A stretch of 19,223 nt of DNA. It comes from Pseudomonadales bacterium (GTDB lineage: Bacteria; Pseudomonadota; Gammaproteobacteria; Pseudomonadales; IMCC2047). Both the position numbers and the translations under genes were made by a program. The notes under the pieces are model-generated. The model made no database searches. It was given only the letters and a program-made list of their open reading frames with translations, and was not told where the DNA came from. Positions 1 to 7,610 of the stretch are shown piece by piece; the stretch's first letter is position 1; every line of letters begins with the position of its first letter. The stretch covers positions 1 through 19,223 of the forward strand of contig JAIPFG010000015.1 in NCBI GenBank assembly GCA_021736745.1, written 5' to 3'.

Positions 1-124
1 GTCGAGTATCTTGTCTTCCGATTGTTTGTCACCAAACATTCTTCAACAAGCACCCACACGTATTGCTTCTACATCTCATATTCTTAAAGAACCAGAGCAA
101 ACCTCGTTCACTCCCTCAAAACAG
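1..124 (-). other. rRNA operon leader with antitermination signals
   Basis: Downstream of the rRNA promoter the minus strand carries a boxA-like sequence GGTTCTTTAAGAAT (80-93; E. coli boxA core is GCTCTTTAACA). About 30 nt later comes CGTGTGGGTGC (50-60), close to the boxC stretch of the E. coli rrn leader. A 6-bp hairpin with a GTGA (GNRA-type) loop lies at 23-38. The order boxA then boxC matches rrn leaders that load the Nus antitermination complex. No rRNA sequence itself falls in the window; the 16S 5' end is expected to the left of base 1. Confidence 0.75.
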
Positions 125-192
125 AGCGCGCATTATACATGCCCGCTTAACTTGCACAAGACTTAATATTAAACTTTTATGAAAATAATTTT
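125..192 (-). promoter_or_regulatory. rRNA operon promoter with UP element, reading left
   Basis: On the minus strand there is a perfect -10 TATAAT (132-137), a -35 TTGTGC (154-159) with a 16-bp spacer, and a GC-only discriminator GCGCGC (126-131) as in stringently controlled rRNA promoters. Upstream, 175-192 read on the minus strand as AAAATTATTTTCATAAAA, which fits the E. coli UP-element consensus AAAWWTWTTTTNNNAAAA at every position. It sits about one helical turn further upstream than in E. coli. The expected start of transcription is near 125. Placement beside tyrS matches the tyrZ-16S rRNA junction I recall from Pseudomonas aeruginosa. Confidence 0.85.
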
Positions 193-280
193 TTAATTAA
201 AAAAACAGGCAACAAAACACCCCAAGAACAATCGGTTATGACATTGATTTAAAGAGATAAATACCATTTAACCTGAACAA

Positions 281-1483
281 CTAGGACAATGTAACACGCG
301 CAATCTTTTTCTTACCCGCCTGAATAATCCGTGTTTCACCAATAGCGAATCTAAATGACTGATCCTTTTTTTCACCATCGACAAACACAACTCCGCGAGC
401 CAAAACATCTCTTGCGGCATTACTATTTTGCACTAGATTTGCCATTCTCAATATGGCGGCAATAGGCACCTCGGTTTGGCCATTGGCGCTGACTTCTATT
501 TCCGGAAGATCCTCGGGGATTTCACCCAACTCTAACTGATTCCCCGCACCTTTATGGGCGTCGCGAGCCGCTTCTGCCCCATGAAATCGCTCAACAATTT
601 CTTCCGCCAAGCGTTTTTTGATTTCCTGGGGGTTTACACCACTTTCCACTTCTCGTTTAAATTGTTCAATTTCTTCCAACTCCCTAAAACTCAACAACTC
701 AAAATAACGCCATATTAAGTCATCCGGCATCGTTAGTATCTTACGGTACATTTCCCCAGGAAGGTCGTTAACACCAACGTAGTTGCCTAAAGACTTCGAC
801 ATTTTTTGAACGCCATCCAGCCCTTCCAAAATAGGCATGGTAAGCACGATTTGCGGTGCCTGACCAAAATGTCTCTGCAGCTCTCGCCCCATTAATAAAT
901 TAAATTTTTGATCGGTACCCCCCAACTCCACATCCGCTTTTAACGCAACGGAGTCATACCCCTGGACCAGAGGGTATAGGAATTCGTGAAGACTAATCGG
1001 CTGACCAGCTTTATAGCGCTTACTAAAATCATCCCGTTCCAGCATTCTTGCCACTGTCTGCTGTGCAGCAAGATTTACCATTTCGGCAGAACTCAACTTA
1101 TTCATCCAAGTTGAGTTGAATGCAATTGTGGTTAATTCAGGATCCAGAATTTTAAATACCTGCTCTTTATAGGTCACTGCATTCGCTTCTACTTGTTCGC
1201 GAGTTAAGGGCTTGCGTGTCGCATTCTTCCCGGTTGGATCACCAATCATTCCGGTAAAGTCTCCGATCAGAAAAATCACCTCATGCCCCAAATCCTGGAA
1301 CTGCTTAAGCTTATTTATCAACACCGTATGGCCGATATGCAAGTCAGGTGCCGTTGGGTCAAAACCTGCTTTTACCCGCAACTTTTTTCCGCTCTGAAGA
1401 CGCTCAACCAACTCACCTTCTAATAATATTTCGTCTGCACCGCGCTTAATGAGTGCCAATGAATCTGCAACTGATGTCTTCAT
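281..1483 (-). CDS. tyrS: Tyrosyl-tRNA synthetase (TyrZ-like type)
   Basis: This class I aminoacyl-tRNA synthetase charges tRNA-Tyr with tyrosine in the cytoplasm. The 400-residue protein has the HIGH signature at 49-52, the KMSKS loop at 227-231, and a C-terminal S4 RNA-binding domain from about residue 340 to the end. The intact KMSKS distinguishes it from the E. coli-type TyrRS, which has a KFGKT-like loop, and fits the TyrZ-like form present in Pseudomonas. The ATG start is preceded by a weak TAGGTAG Shine-Dalgarno. The gene is divergent from the M23 peptidase gene. Downstream on the same strand is the rRNA promoter, and I see no clear terminator between them, so some read-through into the rRNA operon is possible. 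Function is very secure. Confidence 0.97.
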   Translation of the reverse strand: MKTSVADSLALIKRGADEILLEGELVERLQSGKKLRVKAGFDPTAPDLHIGHTVLINKLKQFQDLGHEVIFLIGDFTGMIGDPTGKNATRKPLTREQVEANAVTYKEQVFKILDPELTTIAFNSTWMNKLSSAEMVNLAAQQTVARMLERDDFSKRYKAGQPISLHEFLYPLVQGYDSVALKADVELGGTDQKFNLLMGRELQRHFGQAPQIVLTMPILEGLDGVQKMSKSLGNYVGVNDLPGEMYRKILTMPDDLIWRYFELLSFRELEEIEQFKREVESGVNPQEIKKRLAEEIVERFHGAEAARDAHKGAGNQLELGEIPEDLPEIEVSANGQTEVPIAAILRMANLVQNSNAARDVLARGVVFVDGEKKDQSFRFAIGETRIIQAGKKKIARVTLS

Positions 1484-1560
1484 TAAAATATCTACCTAAT
1501 AAATCAATAGGCATCCATGCCTAGCCTATTCGAATCCGGCCAAATGACAGAAAACGGCTG

Positions 1561-1569
1561 ATTATAGCA
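1561..1569 (-). promoter_or_regulatory. Extended -10 promoter for tyrS
   Basis: The minus strand reads TGCTATAAT, a perfect -10 with the extended TG motif, about 78 nt upstream of the tyrS start. No convincing -35 is seen, which is tolerated by extended -10 promoters. The leader between it and tyrS contains a near-palindrome TAGGCAT-CC-ATGCCTA (1508-1523). Confidence 0.45.
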
Positions 1570-1618
1570 TCCTGTTATTAGACTCCCTACGTAGACACCT
1601 GCTTTAATCTAAAAAAAT

Positions 1619-1627
1619 TGTTATAAT
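1619..1627 (+). promoter_or_regulatory. Extended -10 promoter for the M23 peptidase gene
   Basis: TGTTATAAT forms a perfect -10 (1622-1627) with an upstream TG, about 90 bp before the peptidase ATG. No good -35 is visible. It is back to back with the tyrS promoter without overlap. A small hairpin GAGAA-N5-TTCTC (1689-1703) lies just before the start codon. Confidence 0.4.
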
Positions 1628-1717
1628 TTTTCCCTTTTAAGCCATACTTAACTAATATTGCGTCTCCGATGGCGCACATAAACAACAAGAGAAGACTTTT
1701 CTCAAGCAACTATCAAT

Positions 1718-3157
1718 ATGACAAAACAATACCCCAAAAAACATGTACTTGTTGCGAGCCTAGTCACCATAGTTATTGGGCTTATTTTGGTCATTGCACC
1801 GTCTGAAGACGTTTCAGCAAAACGAAATTCAATCGCTCTTACTCTTAATCTCCCGGCACAAACTGAATCCACTTTAAAAACATTCACTGAAGGCGAGGCT
1901 GGCTCGGGCTCCTTAAAAAAAGTTCAGCCAAAACCTGACATCTCACAATCCGCCAAACCCAAACGTCCTGCTGAACAGGTGTCGGCAACTCAAAGCCCAA
2001 ACATAGCAGCATCCAGCCAAGACGAAAATAAAGCGCCATCAACATTCAACTTAGATCATTGGGAAAAAGTGACCGTTAAAACAGGTGATAATCTAAGCTC
2101 GCTTTTTTCACGCGTAGGCCTGACCGCAAAAGATGTCTTTAATGTATCTCAAGCCGCAAAGAAGTTTGCCAATGAAGATAGTTTAAGGAAGTTATATCCG
2201 GGAGAACAACTGGCTTTTATTATTAACGACGGCACATTGGAAAAAATGCGTCGGATTAAAAGCCCGCTCGAAAGCATTCAGTTTAGCCGAACGGATTCAG
2301 GGTATTCTATTGAGAAACTAACACGCTCGCCGGAGATCCATACCCGCTTTGTCACAGCAACCCTGGAAAATTCATTATTTTTAGCCGGCCAAAAACAAGG
2401 GCTTCCACAGAACCTTATCATGGAGCTAGCCAATGTTTTTGGGGGCGTTATTGACTTCGTTTACGATCCCAGAAAGGGCGACAGTTTTAACCTTCTATTC
2501 GAAGAAAAATTTCTAGACGGTAAAAAAATCGGAACAGGCGAAATACTGGCCGCACAATTCACTAATAGAGGCAAAGTGCACACAGCACTTCGTTATGAAG
2601 ACATGCACGGAGATGCCGGCCATTACTCCGCCGATGGCGTCAGCATGCGCAAAGCTTTTTTAAGAGCACCCCTTGATTTTACCCGGATCAGTTCAGGATT
2701 TAACCCAAACCGCAAACACCCGATTCATAAAAAAATCAGGGCTCATCGTGGCATTGATTATGCCGCACCTCGAGGCACCCCTGTATTCGCCGCAGGCGAA
2801 GGGCGCGTCGTCGCCTCTGGCTATTCCAAAGCCAACGGTAACTACGTGTTTATCAAACATGGCGAGCAATACACCACCAAATACTTACATTTACATAAAC
2901 GTTACGTCAAAAATGGAGCGAGAGTGAAGCAGGGGCAAACGATCGGCCAAGTGGGGTCCACTGGTTATGCCACCGGACCGCATTTACATTATGAATTCTT
3001 GGTCAATGGCGTCCATCGAAATCCGCGCACCATTTTAGACAAGCTACCAAAGGCAAAGTCCATTCCGAAATCGGAATTTCAGCGTTTCCAACAACACACA
3101 GGTCTCGTGCTGGCCCAATTGGAAGCGTACCAGCACATGCTTGCCTATAACGATTGA
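1718..3157 (+). CDS. M23 murein endopeptidase with OapA/LysM-like domain
   Basis: The product is a membrane-anchored or exported zinc metallopeptidase expected to cut peptide cross-links in peptidoglycan, in the manner of E. coli MepM (YebA), which allows cell-wall expansion. Of 479 residues, 9-27 form an uncleaved-looking signal anchor, 30-115 are a low-complexity linker, and about 116-170 form an OapA/LysM-like peptidoglycan-binding domain. A linking domain follows, then the M23 catalytic domain from about 325 to 440. The zinc and catalytic residues are present: HRGID (H343, D347), HLH at 391-393, and HLH at 422-424. It is followed within a few bases by anmK, linking wall cleavage to recycling of its products. 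Substrate specificity is inferred from family only. No strong Shine-Dalgarno is visible. Confidence 0.92.
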   Translation: MTKQYPKKHVLVASLVTIVIGLILVIAPSEDVSAKRNSIALTLNLPAQTESTLKTFTEGEAGSGSLKKVQPKPDISQSAKPKRPAEQVSATQSPNIAASSQDENKAPSTFNLDHWEKVTVKTGDNLSSLFSRVGLTAKDVFNVSQAAKKFANEDSLRKLYPGEQLAFIINDGTLEKMRRIKSPLESIQFSRTDSGYSIEKLTRSPEIHTRFVTATLENSLFLAGQKQGLPQNLIMELANVFGGVIDFVYDPRKGDSFNLLFEEKFLDGKKIGTGEILAAQFTNRGKVHTALRYEDMHGDAGHYSADGVSMRKAFLRAPLDFTRISSGFNPNRKHPIHKKIRAHRGIDYAAPRGTPVFAAGEGRVVASGYSKANGNYVFIKHGEQYTTKYLHLHKRYVKNGARVKQGQTIGQVGSTGYATGPHLHYEFLVNGVHRNPRTILDKLPKAKSIPKSEFQRFQQHTGLVLAQLEAYQHMLAYND

Positions 3158-3161
3158 TCAG

Positions 3162-4283
3162 ATGGCCAAAATAAAGCCGTATTATTTTCTCGGCTTAATG
3201 TCTGGTACCAGCCTGGACGCGGTCGATGCCGCCATCGTTGATTTTAGCTCAAGCACACCTGAGTTACTCTGCCATCACCAGCACCCCCTACCCACGGACC
3301 TTCGATCCAAAGTTCTCAGCCTCTGTACGCCCGGAGAAAATGAAATCGAAAGAATGGGTGAGTGCGATATTGAAATGGGTCAACTTTTTGCGGCGGCAGC
3401 CCTTCAGCTCCTCGAAAACGCAAAGATACCAACTGGCCAGATTCAAGCCATCGGTAGTCATGGCCAGACTATTCGTCATAGTCCAAAATCCCAGCAACCC
3501 TTCACACTGCAGATTGGTGACCCAAATGTGATTGCCCATATCACCGGGATTACAACAGTTGCTGATTTTCGTCGTCGCGATATGGCGGCGGGCGGACAGG
3601 GCGCCCCGCTCGCACCGGCTTTTCATAGGGAAGCCTTTAGTTCAAAAAATGATCGAGCGATTTTAAATATTGGCGGCATGGCTAACCTTACCTTGCTATC
3701 CGGTGATGCTCATTTACCAGACACCGGGTTCGATACAGGGCCAGGCAATGTCTTAATCGATGCTTGGTATCAACAGCATCAACAGGGGCAGTACGATAAA
3801 GATGGTGCATGGGCTGCCGGTGGAAAGGCCGCACCCATTTTATTAGAACAACTATTAACCGACGACTATTTCCACTTACCACCCCCGAAAAGCACAGGCA
3901 GGGAATTATTTAATAGCCAATGGCTACAACATAAGCTCTCACAGACCAATCGCGATTATTCGCCTCAGGATGTTTGCAGCACACTCGTGGAACTTAGCGC
4001 AAAAACGATAAGCAACGATTTAAACCGCTATTTTTCTCAGTGCCACGAACTCTTTGTTTGTGGTGGCGGTGCCCATAACCGCTATCTGCTCAGCCGGTTA
4101 GCCGCGCATTCTCCCCAATGCAAAATTGCGACAACGGCGGATTTGGGTATAGATCCTGATTGGGTTGAAGCTATCGCCTTTGCCTGGCTGGCAAAACAAC
4201 GCTTAGAAGAAAAGCCGGGGAACGTGATATCCATTACCGGCGCCACTCAACCATGCATATTAGGTGGCCTGTACCACGCATAA
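3162..4283 (+). CDS. anmK: Anhydro-N-acetylmuramic acid kinase
   Basis: AnmK hydrolyses and phosphorylates 1,6-anhydro-MurNAc, released by lytic transglycosylases, to MurNAc-6-phosphate for peptidoglycan recycling. The protein shows the ATP-binding N-terminal motif GLMSGTSLD (11-19), GSHGQT (99-104 region), and FDTGPGN (190-196), which holds the catalytic Asp191. I chose the ATG at 3162 (373 residues, close to the usual 370). A TTG at 3141 would add seven residues and overlap the M23 gene, but the family normally starts just before the GLMSGTS motif. In the ATG reading the gene begins 4 nt after the M23 stop, so the two are almost certainly co-transcribed. One mild oddity is Ala in place of the usual Gly after SGTSLD. 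It is convergent with the DsrE-like gene. Confidence 0.96.
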   Translation: MAKIKPYYFLGLMSGTSLDAVDAAIVDFSSSTPELLCHHQHPLPTDLRSKVLSLCTPGENEIERMGECDIEMGQLFAAAALQLLENAKIPTGQIQAIGSHGQTIRHSPKSQQPFTLQIGDPNVIAHITGITTVADFRRRDMAAGGQGAPLAPAFHREAFSSKNDRAILNIGGMANLTLLSGDAHLPDTGFDTGPGNVLIDAWYQQHQQGQYDKDGAWAAGGKAAPILLEQLLTDDYFHLPPPKSTGRELFNSQWLQHKLSQTNRDYSPQDVCSTLVELSAKTISNDLNRYFSQCHELFVCGGGAHNRYLLSRLAAHSPQCKIATTADLGIDPDWVEAIAFAWLAKQRLEEKPGNVISITGATQPCILGGLYHA

Positions 4284-4347
4284 GCCGAGTTATTCCACTG
4301 CTGACTGAAACGGATTCTTCACAAAAAAAATCCAGAAAGAGCAGACA

Positions 4348-4827
4348 TCAAAAATACGTATATCCCTTTTTCAATAATCGCTGCTCCTCGGCAGGCCCAT
4401 AAGGAACCGTATCAACGAAAGCCGGCAAATCACCTTTTTTAATGCCATCCTTCGCCATCTGCACTTCACAAACCCGCACATCGATTACATTAAAGGCCTC
4501 CAGTCGCGCAGCCAACTCAACAATCGTTTTATACATTTGATAATTTTGACGGGCAAAAACCTTTATCTCTGGCCCATGAAGTATTACCGCAATAGGATCA
4601 AAATCCGGGAATTTTTCGCCTTTATCGACTAAAGCCTGCGCCTTTTCCAAAACCGCTTTGATTTCTTCCGGGGTGTGCAAGCGAATTTGTGCCACATATT
4701 TTGCAGACTGATCTTCTGGGATAGCATTTTTTAGGGAAGGATTATGCGGCAGTTCTTCCGAAACTCCCGCTATAGTGAAGAAAAAGCATAGAATTAATGG
4801 GATAAGGTATTGGTCGGTTTTCTTCAT
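4348..4827 (-). CDS. Exported DsrE-family protein
   Basis: The 159-residue product has the DsrE/DsrF-like fold signature of small sulfur-relay proteins. It contains a region reading VAQIRLHTPEE, a central LHGPEIKVF strand, a VRVCEVQM strand with Cys120 at the position used for sulfur transfer in DsrE/TusD-like proteins, and a C-terminal AEEQRLLKKGYTYF helix. Residues 1 to about 22 are a clear signal peptide, so it should act in the periplasm, unlike cytoplasmic Tus/Dsr proteins. I chose the ATG at 4827 because AAGGTG lies six bases upstream and the signal peptide starts there; a longer reading to 4872 lacks both. It follows erpA by about 70 bp on the same strand. Its role is unknown; periplasmic sulfur or redox handling is inference only. 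Confidence 0.75.
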   Translation of the reverse strand: MKKTDQYLIPLILCFFFTIAGVSEELPHNPSLKNAIPEDQSAKYVAQIRLHTPEEIKAVLEKAQALVDKGEKFPDFDPIAVILHGPEIKVFARQNYQMYKTIVELAARLEAFNVIDVRVCEVQMAKDGIKKGDLPAFVDTVPYGPAEEQRLLKKGYTYF

Positions 4828-4896
4828 ACAAAGCACCTTATATTGGCTCGAATCACGATCAATCAAAGGCACTTTGGCTTGGCGAAGTTATATCTT

Positions 4897-5244
4897 CTAA
4901 ACGGAGAAGGAAGACCCACAACCACAGGTTGTCTTCGCTGACGGGTTGCGCACAACAAAGCGAGACCCCTCAAGTCCCTCTTCATAATCAACCTCAGAGC
5001 CCGCTAAATACTGGAAGCTCATCGGATCAACCACCATCGTGACACCCTGGTTATCCACCATCGTGTCATCTTCAGCAATTTCATCATCGAAGGTAAATCC
5101 ATACTGAAACCCCGAACATCCACCACCCGTAACAAATACGCGCAACTTCAATTGGTCGTTACCCTCTTGCTCAATAAGAGCTTTCACCTTCGACGCCGCA
5201 GCATCACAAAAGGCCAATGGCGCCTGAACAACCACTTCAGACAT
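4897..5244 (-). CDS. erpA: Iron-sulfur cluster insertion protein ErpA
   Basis: ErpA is an A-type carrier that delivers Fe-S clusters to apoproteins, including isoprenoid-synthesis enzymes. The 115-residue protein keeps all three cluster ligands: Cys43 in TGGGCSGFQYGF, and Cys107 and Cys109 in the C-terminal CGCG motif. Length and sequence are typical. The ATG is preceded by GCGAGG about ten bases upstream. Its own promoter, with a probable IscR site, lies just upstream and overlaps the end of the bactofilin gene, so it can be transcribed independently of the argC-side genes. Identity is very secure. Confidence 0.97.
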   Translation of the reverse strand: MSEVVVQAPLAFCDAAASKVKALIEQEGNDQLKLRVFVTGGGCSGFQYGFTFDDEIAEDDTMVDNQGVTMVVDPMSFQYLAGSEVDYEEGLEGSRFVVRNPSAKTTCGCGSSFSV

Positions 5245-5282
5245 AATGATTAAACCTCGCTAAATTGTAATAAATCTCACAC

Positions 5283-5315
5283 ATTCTGCCTTTTCCGAGT
5301 ATTTTAGTCAACTAT
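5283..5315 (-). promoter_or_regulatory. erpA promoter with probable IscR type 1 site
   Basis: On the minus strand TTGACTAAAATACTCGG (5295-5311), preceded by ATAG (to 5315), closely resembles the IscR type 1 motif found upstream of isc genes and erpA in other gammaproteobacteria. Its TTGACT serves as a -35 (5306-5311), with CAGAAT as the -10 (5283-5288) at the ideal 17-bp spacing. Transcription would start near 5276, giving a leader of about 30 nt. The site overlaps the last codons of the bactofilin gene. The motif match is from memory, not from a matrix scan. Confidence 0.6.
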
Positions 5316-5775
5316 TTGCTAATGGCTTTGAATCCGGTTGATTTGGAAGGTCTGGAGATGGGTTGGGAGAGGCGATATTCAACTTAACTTTATTCGCTTG
5401 TTCAGTACTCTGGGGTTCTACCTGATGCACCAGATTACCATTCACCTGGGCCCCCATCACCATTTCCAACAAATGGTAATGCACGGTACCTGTCACTGAA
5501 GCATTAACCGCCAACTCCACATGTTTTGAAGAATAAACATTGCCAATGACTTGGCCATTGATAATGACATGTGGTGCTTTTACTTCACCATCAACAACAC
5601 CATGGTCACTGATCCGCACAACAGCATTTTCAGTTTCCAGCGCTTCAACACTACCCTTGACATATCCATCTATATGCAACCCTCCGGTAAACTTAAGGTC
5701 GCCGACAATCTCCGTTTTACTGGAAATCAACGTATCATAATTATGCCGCGGACTTTTCTTATCACTCCCCCACAT
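5308..5775 (-). CDS. Bactofilin family polymer-forming protein
   Basis: Bactofilins polymerise into membrane-associated filaments that scaffold cell-wall enzymes and shape. This 155-residue protein has the beta-helical bactofilin domain from about residue 15 to 115, rich in short repeats such as LHIDGYVKGSV, HVIINGQVIGNV, and ASVTGTV. It ends in a Pro/Ser-rich disordered tail. The ATG at 5775 has AGGAG ten bases upstream, and an in-frame TTG at 5781 lies four bases after the same AGGAG, so the start is uncertain by two residues. The start overlaps the end of the upstream DUF6776 gene by 14-20 bp, implying translational coupling. A nearby wall peptidase and anmK fit a cell-envelope role. Confidence 0.88.
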   Translation of the reverse strand: MWGSDKKSPRHNYDTLISSKTEIVGDLKFTGGLHIDGYVKGSVEALETENAVVRISDHGVVDGEVKAPHVIINGQVIGNVYSSKHVELAVNASVTGTVHYHLLEMVMGAQVNGNLVHQVEPQSTEQANKVKLNIASPNPSPDLPNQPDSKPLANS

Positions 5776-6478
5776 CTGCAAGCGTCTCCTGTGTTACCCA
5801 ATCAAATTCACGGGTTACGGTCATTGGATTTTTCCCAGTGGATTCGGCAACGACTTCAATTTTTTCCACAACAAAGCCCTCTGGAATATGAACCACTGCA
5901 TTAAAGTGTTGTAAATAACGAAACTTGAAGTTATTTTGTATTTCATCTTCTGCAATATTTTTTAAGGATAGCACCCTTTTCTCATCAGCGCTCGCTCCCC
6001 AGAAATTGACCTTCACGACTCCCCCAATCGTACCTTTGGATTTACCCACCTGGGCCAATACCCAATTGACCCGGTATCTCATTTGACCCAGATGTTCTAC
6101 ACCTAAATCATGGACTTGTAATCCCGGCGGGGAATTTCCCGGCTCCATAATACTGCGATAAAAAGCCACTGATTTTTTCAATTGGGATATCTCTGCGGAC
6201 AATTCCTCAATCGTCTTCCGAGAGGTTTCAAGCGCTAATTGGTCCACTTTCCGATCCCGCTTCAGTGCCGCCAATTTACTCTTCACCACCACCAATTGCT
6301 GTTGCTGTTCCGGCGACAATGATAGACGATTCGCTTCGTGTTGCCGCCCCATCATAAAACTCATCCCGAGTGCCAAAGAAACCACCAAAAACAGCCCTAC
6401 CGCATACCCAATCCTGCGCATTGGCCGATGTGGTTTAAGTACCAGATTCTCTTGTTTACTGCCCCGTACTCTTGCCAT
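5762..6478 (-). CDS. DUF6776 single-pass membrane protein
   Basis: This 238-residue protein resembles the DUF6776 family found beside bactofilin genes in pseudomonads and relatives; its function is not known to me. Residues 1-22 are basic and cytoplasmic, 24-44 form one transmembrane helix, and about 56-105 are a charged, heptad-like coiled coil. From about 106 a beta-rich periplasmic domain begins with the motif FYRSIMEPG. The gene starts 30 bp after argC and overlaps the bactofilin start, suggesting the two proteins are made in step and may act together, with the membrane protein perhaps anchoring or directing the bactofilin filament. That partnership is inference from coupling alone. No strong Shine-Dalgarno is seen. 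Confidence 0.8.
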   Translation of the reverse strand: MARVRGSKQENLVLKPHRPMRRIGYAVGLFLVVSLALGMSFMMGRQHEANRLSLSPEQQQQLVVVKSKLAALKRDRKVDQLALETSRKTIEELSAEISQLKKSVAFYRSIMEPGNSPPGLQVHDLGVEHLGQMRYRVNWVLAQVGKSKGTIGGVVKVNFWGASADEKRVLSLKNIAEDEIQNNFKFRYLQHFNAVVHIPEGFVVEKIEVVAESTGKNPMTVTREFDWVTQETLADVGE

Positions 6479-6508
6479 CGGTTATCTGCGTTTCATTAAT
6501 TTGGTGGA

Positions 6509-7540
6509 TCAGGGCATCAGCGCAATCGCTTCAAGCCCCATCGATTCAGGTAAACCAAACATGATATTCATGTTCTGTACTGCTTGCCCTGCTGCGCCTT
6601 TAACCAGATTGTCAATCACGGATAGCACTACAACCCTATTCCCTTCTTGTGGTTGATGTACGGCTATTCGACAATAATTACTACCTTTCACACTGCGGGT
6701 TTCCGGATGCGAACCCTGGGGTAATATATCGACAAAAGGTTCAGTCGCGTAGGCTTCCTCATAAAGGGATTGCAGATCAACCTGACCCACCGTTAAATCG
6801 GCATAGAGGGTAGCATGAATACCACGAATCATCGGCGTCAAGTGCGGCACGAAGGTCAGTTCAACATCCATTGATGCCGCTTGCACCAAGCCCTGTTTGA
6901 TTTCAGGAAGATGTCGGTGTCCAGATACCGCATAGGCCTTAAAACTTTCACTTGCTTCACAGAGCAACGATCCGATGCTCGCTCCACGTCCGGCACCACT
7001 TACGCCTGATTTAGCATCGGCAATAAGCGACGAAGTGTTGACTAGGTTTTGTTTTAACAAAGGCAGAAAACCCAACTGAACAGCCGTTGGATAGCATCCG
7101 GGGTTTGCTACGATTCTCGCTTCTTTTATCGCCGCTCGATTTACTTCCGGCAAGCCGTAAACAGCCTGCTCAAGTATCTCAGGACAGGCATGGACCGCAC
7201 CGTACCAACGCGACCACTCTTTATTGTCACGCAAACGAAAATCCGCCGACAGGTCGACAATGCGTACTCCCTGCTTCAATAAATCGGGCACTTGATGCAT
7301 GGCCACTGCATTTGGTGTAGCAAAAAAAACAAGGTCGCAATCACCCAGCCCGTCGTTATCCGGCAATGAAAACCGAATATCCACAGCACCACGCAAATTC
7401 GGGTACATATCCGCAACGGCTTTCCCTTCTTCTGAACGCGAGGTAATCAGTGACAACTCCGCTTGCGGATGCCCCGCAATCAAGCGTAAAAGCTCTACTC
7501 CGGTATAACCGGTTCCTCCAACAACTCCGACCTTAATCAC
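6509..7540 (-). CDS. argC: N-acetyl-gamma-glutamyl-phosphate reductase
   Basis: ArgC catalyses the NADPH-dependent third step of arginine synthesis, reducing N-acetyl-glutamyl phosphate to the semialdehyde. The 343-residue protein has the Rossmann motif GGTGYTG (8-14), the catalytic Cys149 in ANPGCYPT, and the conserved GHRHLPEI segment at 207-214. It starts with GTG at 7540; GAGGGG four bases upstream supports this start strongly. It is the first gene of a minus-strand run continuing through DUF6776, bactofilin, and probably erpA. It is divergent from the ClC gene across a short region with a perfect inverted repeat. Identity is very secure. Confidence 0.97.
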   Translation of the reverse strand: MIKVGVVGGTGYTGVELLRLIAGHPQAELSLITSRSEEGKAVADMYPNLRGAVDIRFSLPDNDGLGDCDLVFFATPNAVAMHQVPDLLKQGVRIVDLSADFRLRDNKEWSRWYGAVHACPEILEQAVYGLPEVNRAAIKEARIVANPGCYPTAVQLGFLPLLKQNLVNTSSLIADAKSGVSGAGRGASIGSLLCEASESFKAYAVSGHRHLPEIKQGLVQAASMDVELTFVPHLTPMIRGIHATLYADLTVGQVDLQSLYEEAYATEPFVDILPQGSHPETRSVKGSNYCRIAVHQPQEGNRVVVLSVIDNLVKGAAGQAVQNMNIMFGLPESMGLEAIALMP

Positions 7541-7587
7541 AAGCCCCTCTTCATAAATAGTTGGCGATAACTGCCTTGACTAACGAT

Positions 7588-7610
7588 TTATACTGAATCG
7601 ACCAGTATAA
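7588..7610. promoter_or_regulatory. 23-bp dyad between argC and the ClC gene
   Basis: A perfect inverted repeat TTATACTG-N7-CAGTATAA lies in the 123-bp region between the divergent starts. Each arm contains a TATACT-like -10 hexamer, and TATAAT occurs at 7606-7611 on the plus strand, so a bound dimer would cover probable -10 elements of one or both genes. No -35 with proper spacing is evident in either direction. It does not resemble an ArgR box. A direct repeat CATAAATAG (7552-7560 and 7622-7630) flanks it. Confidence 0.5.

Noticed and set aside
3141..3161. TTG at 3141 as the anmK start
   Set aside because: The ATG at 3162 gives the family's usual length and N-terminus; the TTG lacks a well-placed ribosome site.
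3288..3626. Antisense open frame inside anmK
   Set aside because: It is a shadow of a well-conserved gene with no family resemblance or ribosome site; the same holds for the other frames inside known genes, such as 15564-16094 and 10786-11148.
4310..4335. GGATT...AATCC with an A/T run as a terminator between anmK and the DsrE-like gene
   Set aside because: The stem is short, AT-rich, and has a 12-nt loop containing the A run, so it is not a credible terminator.
4828..4872. Longer N-terminus for the DsrE-like protein
   Set aside because: AAGGTG six bases before the ATG at 4827 and the signal peptide beginning there favour the shorter form.
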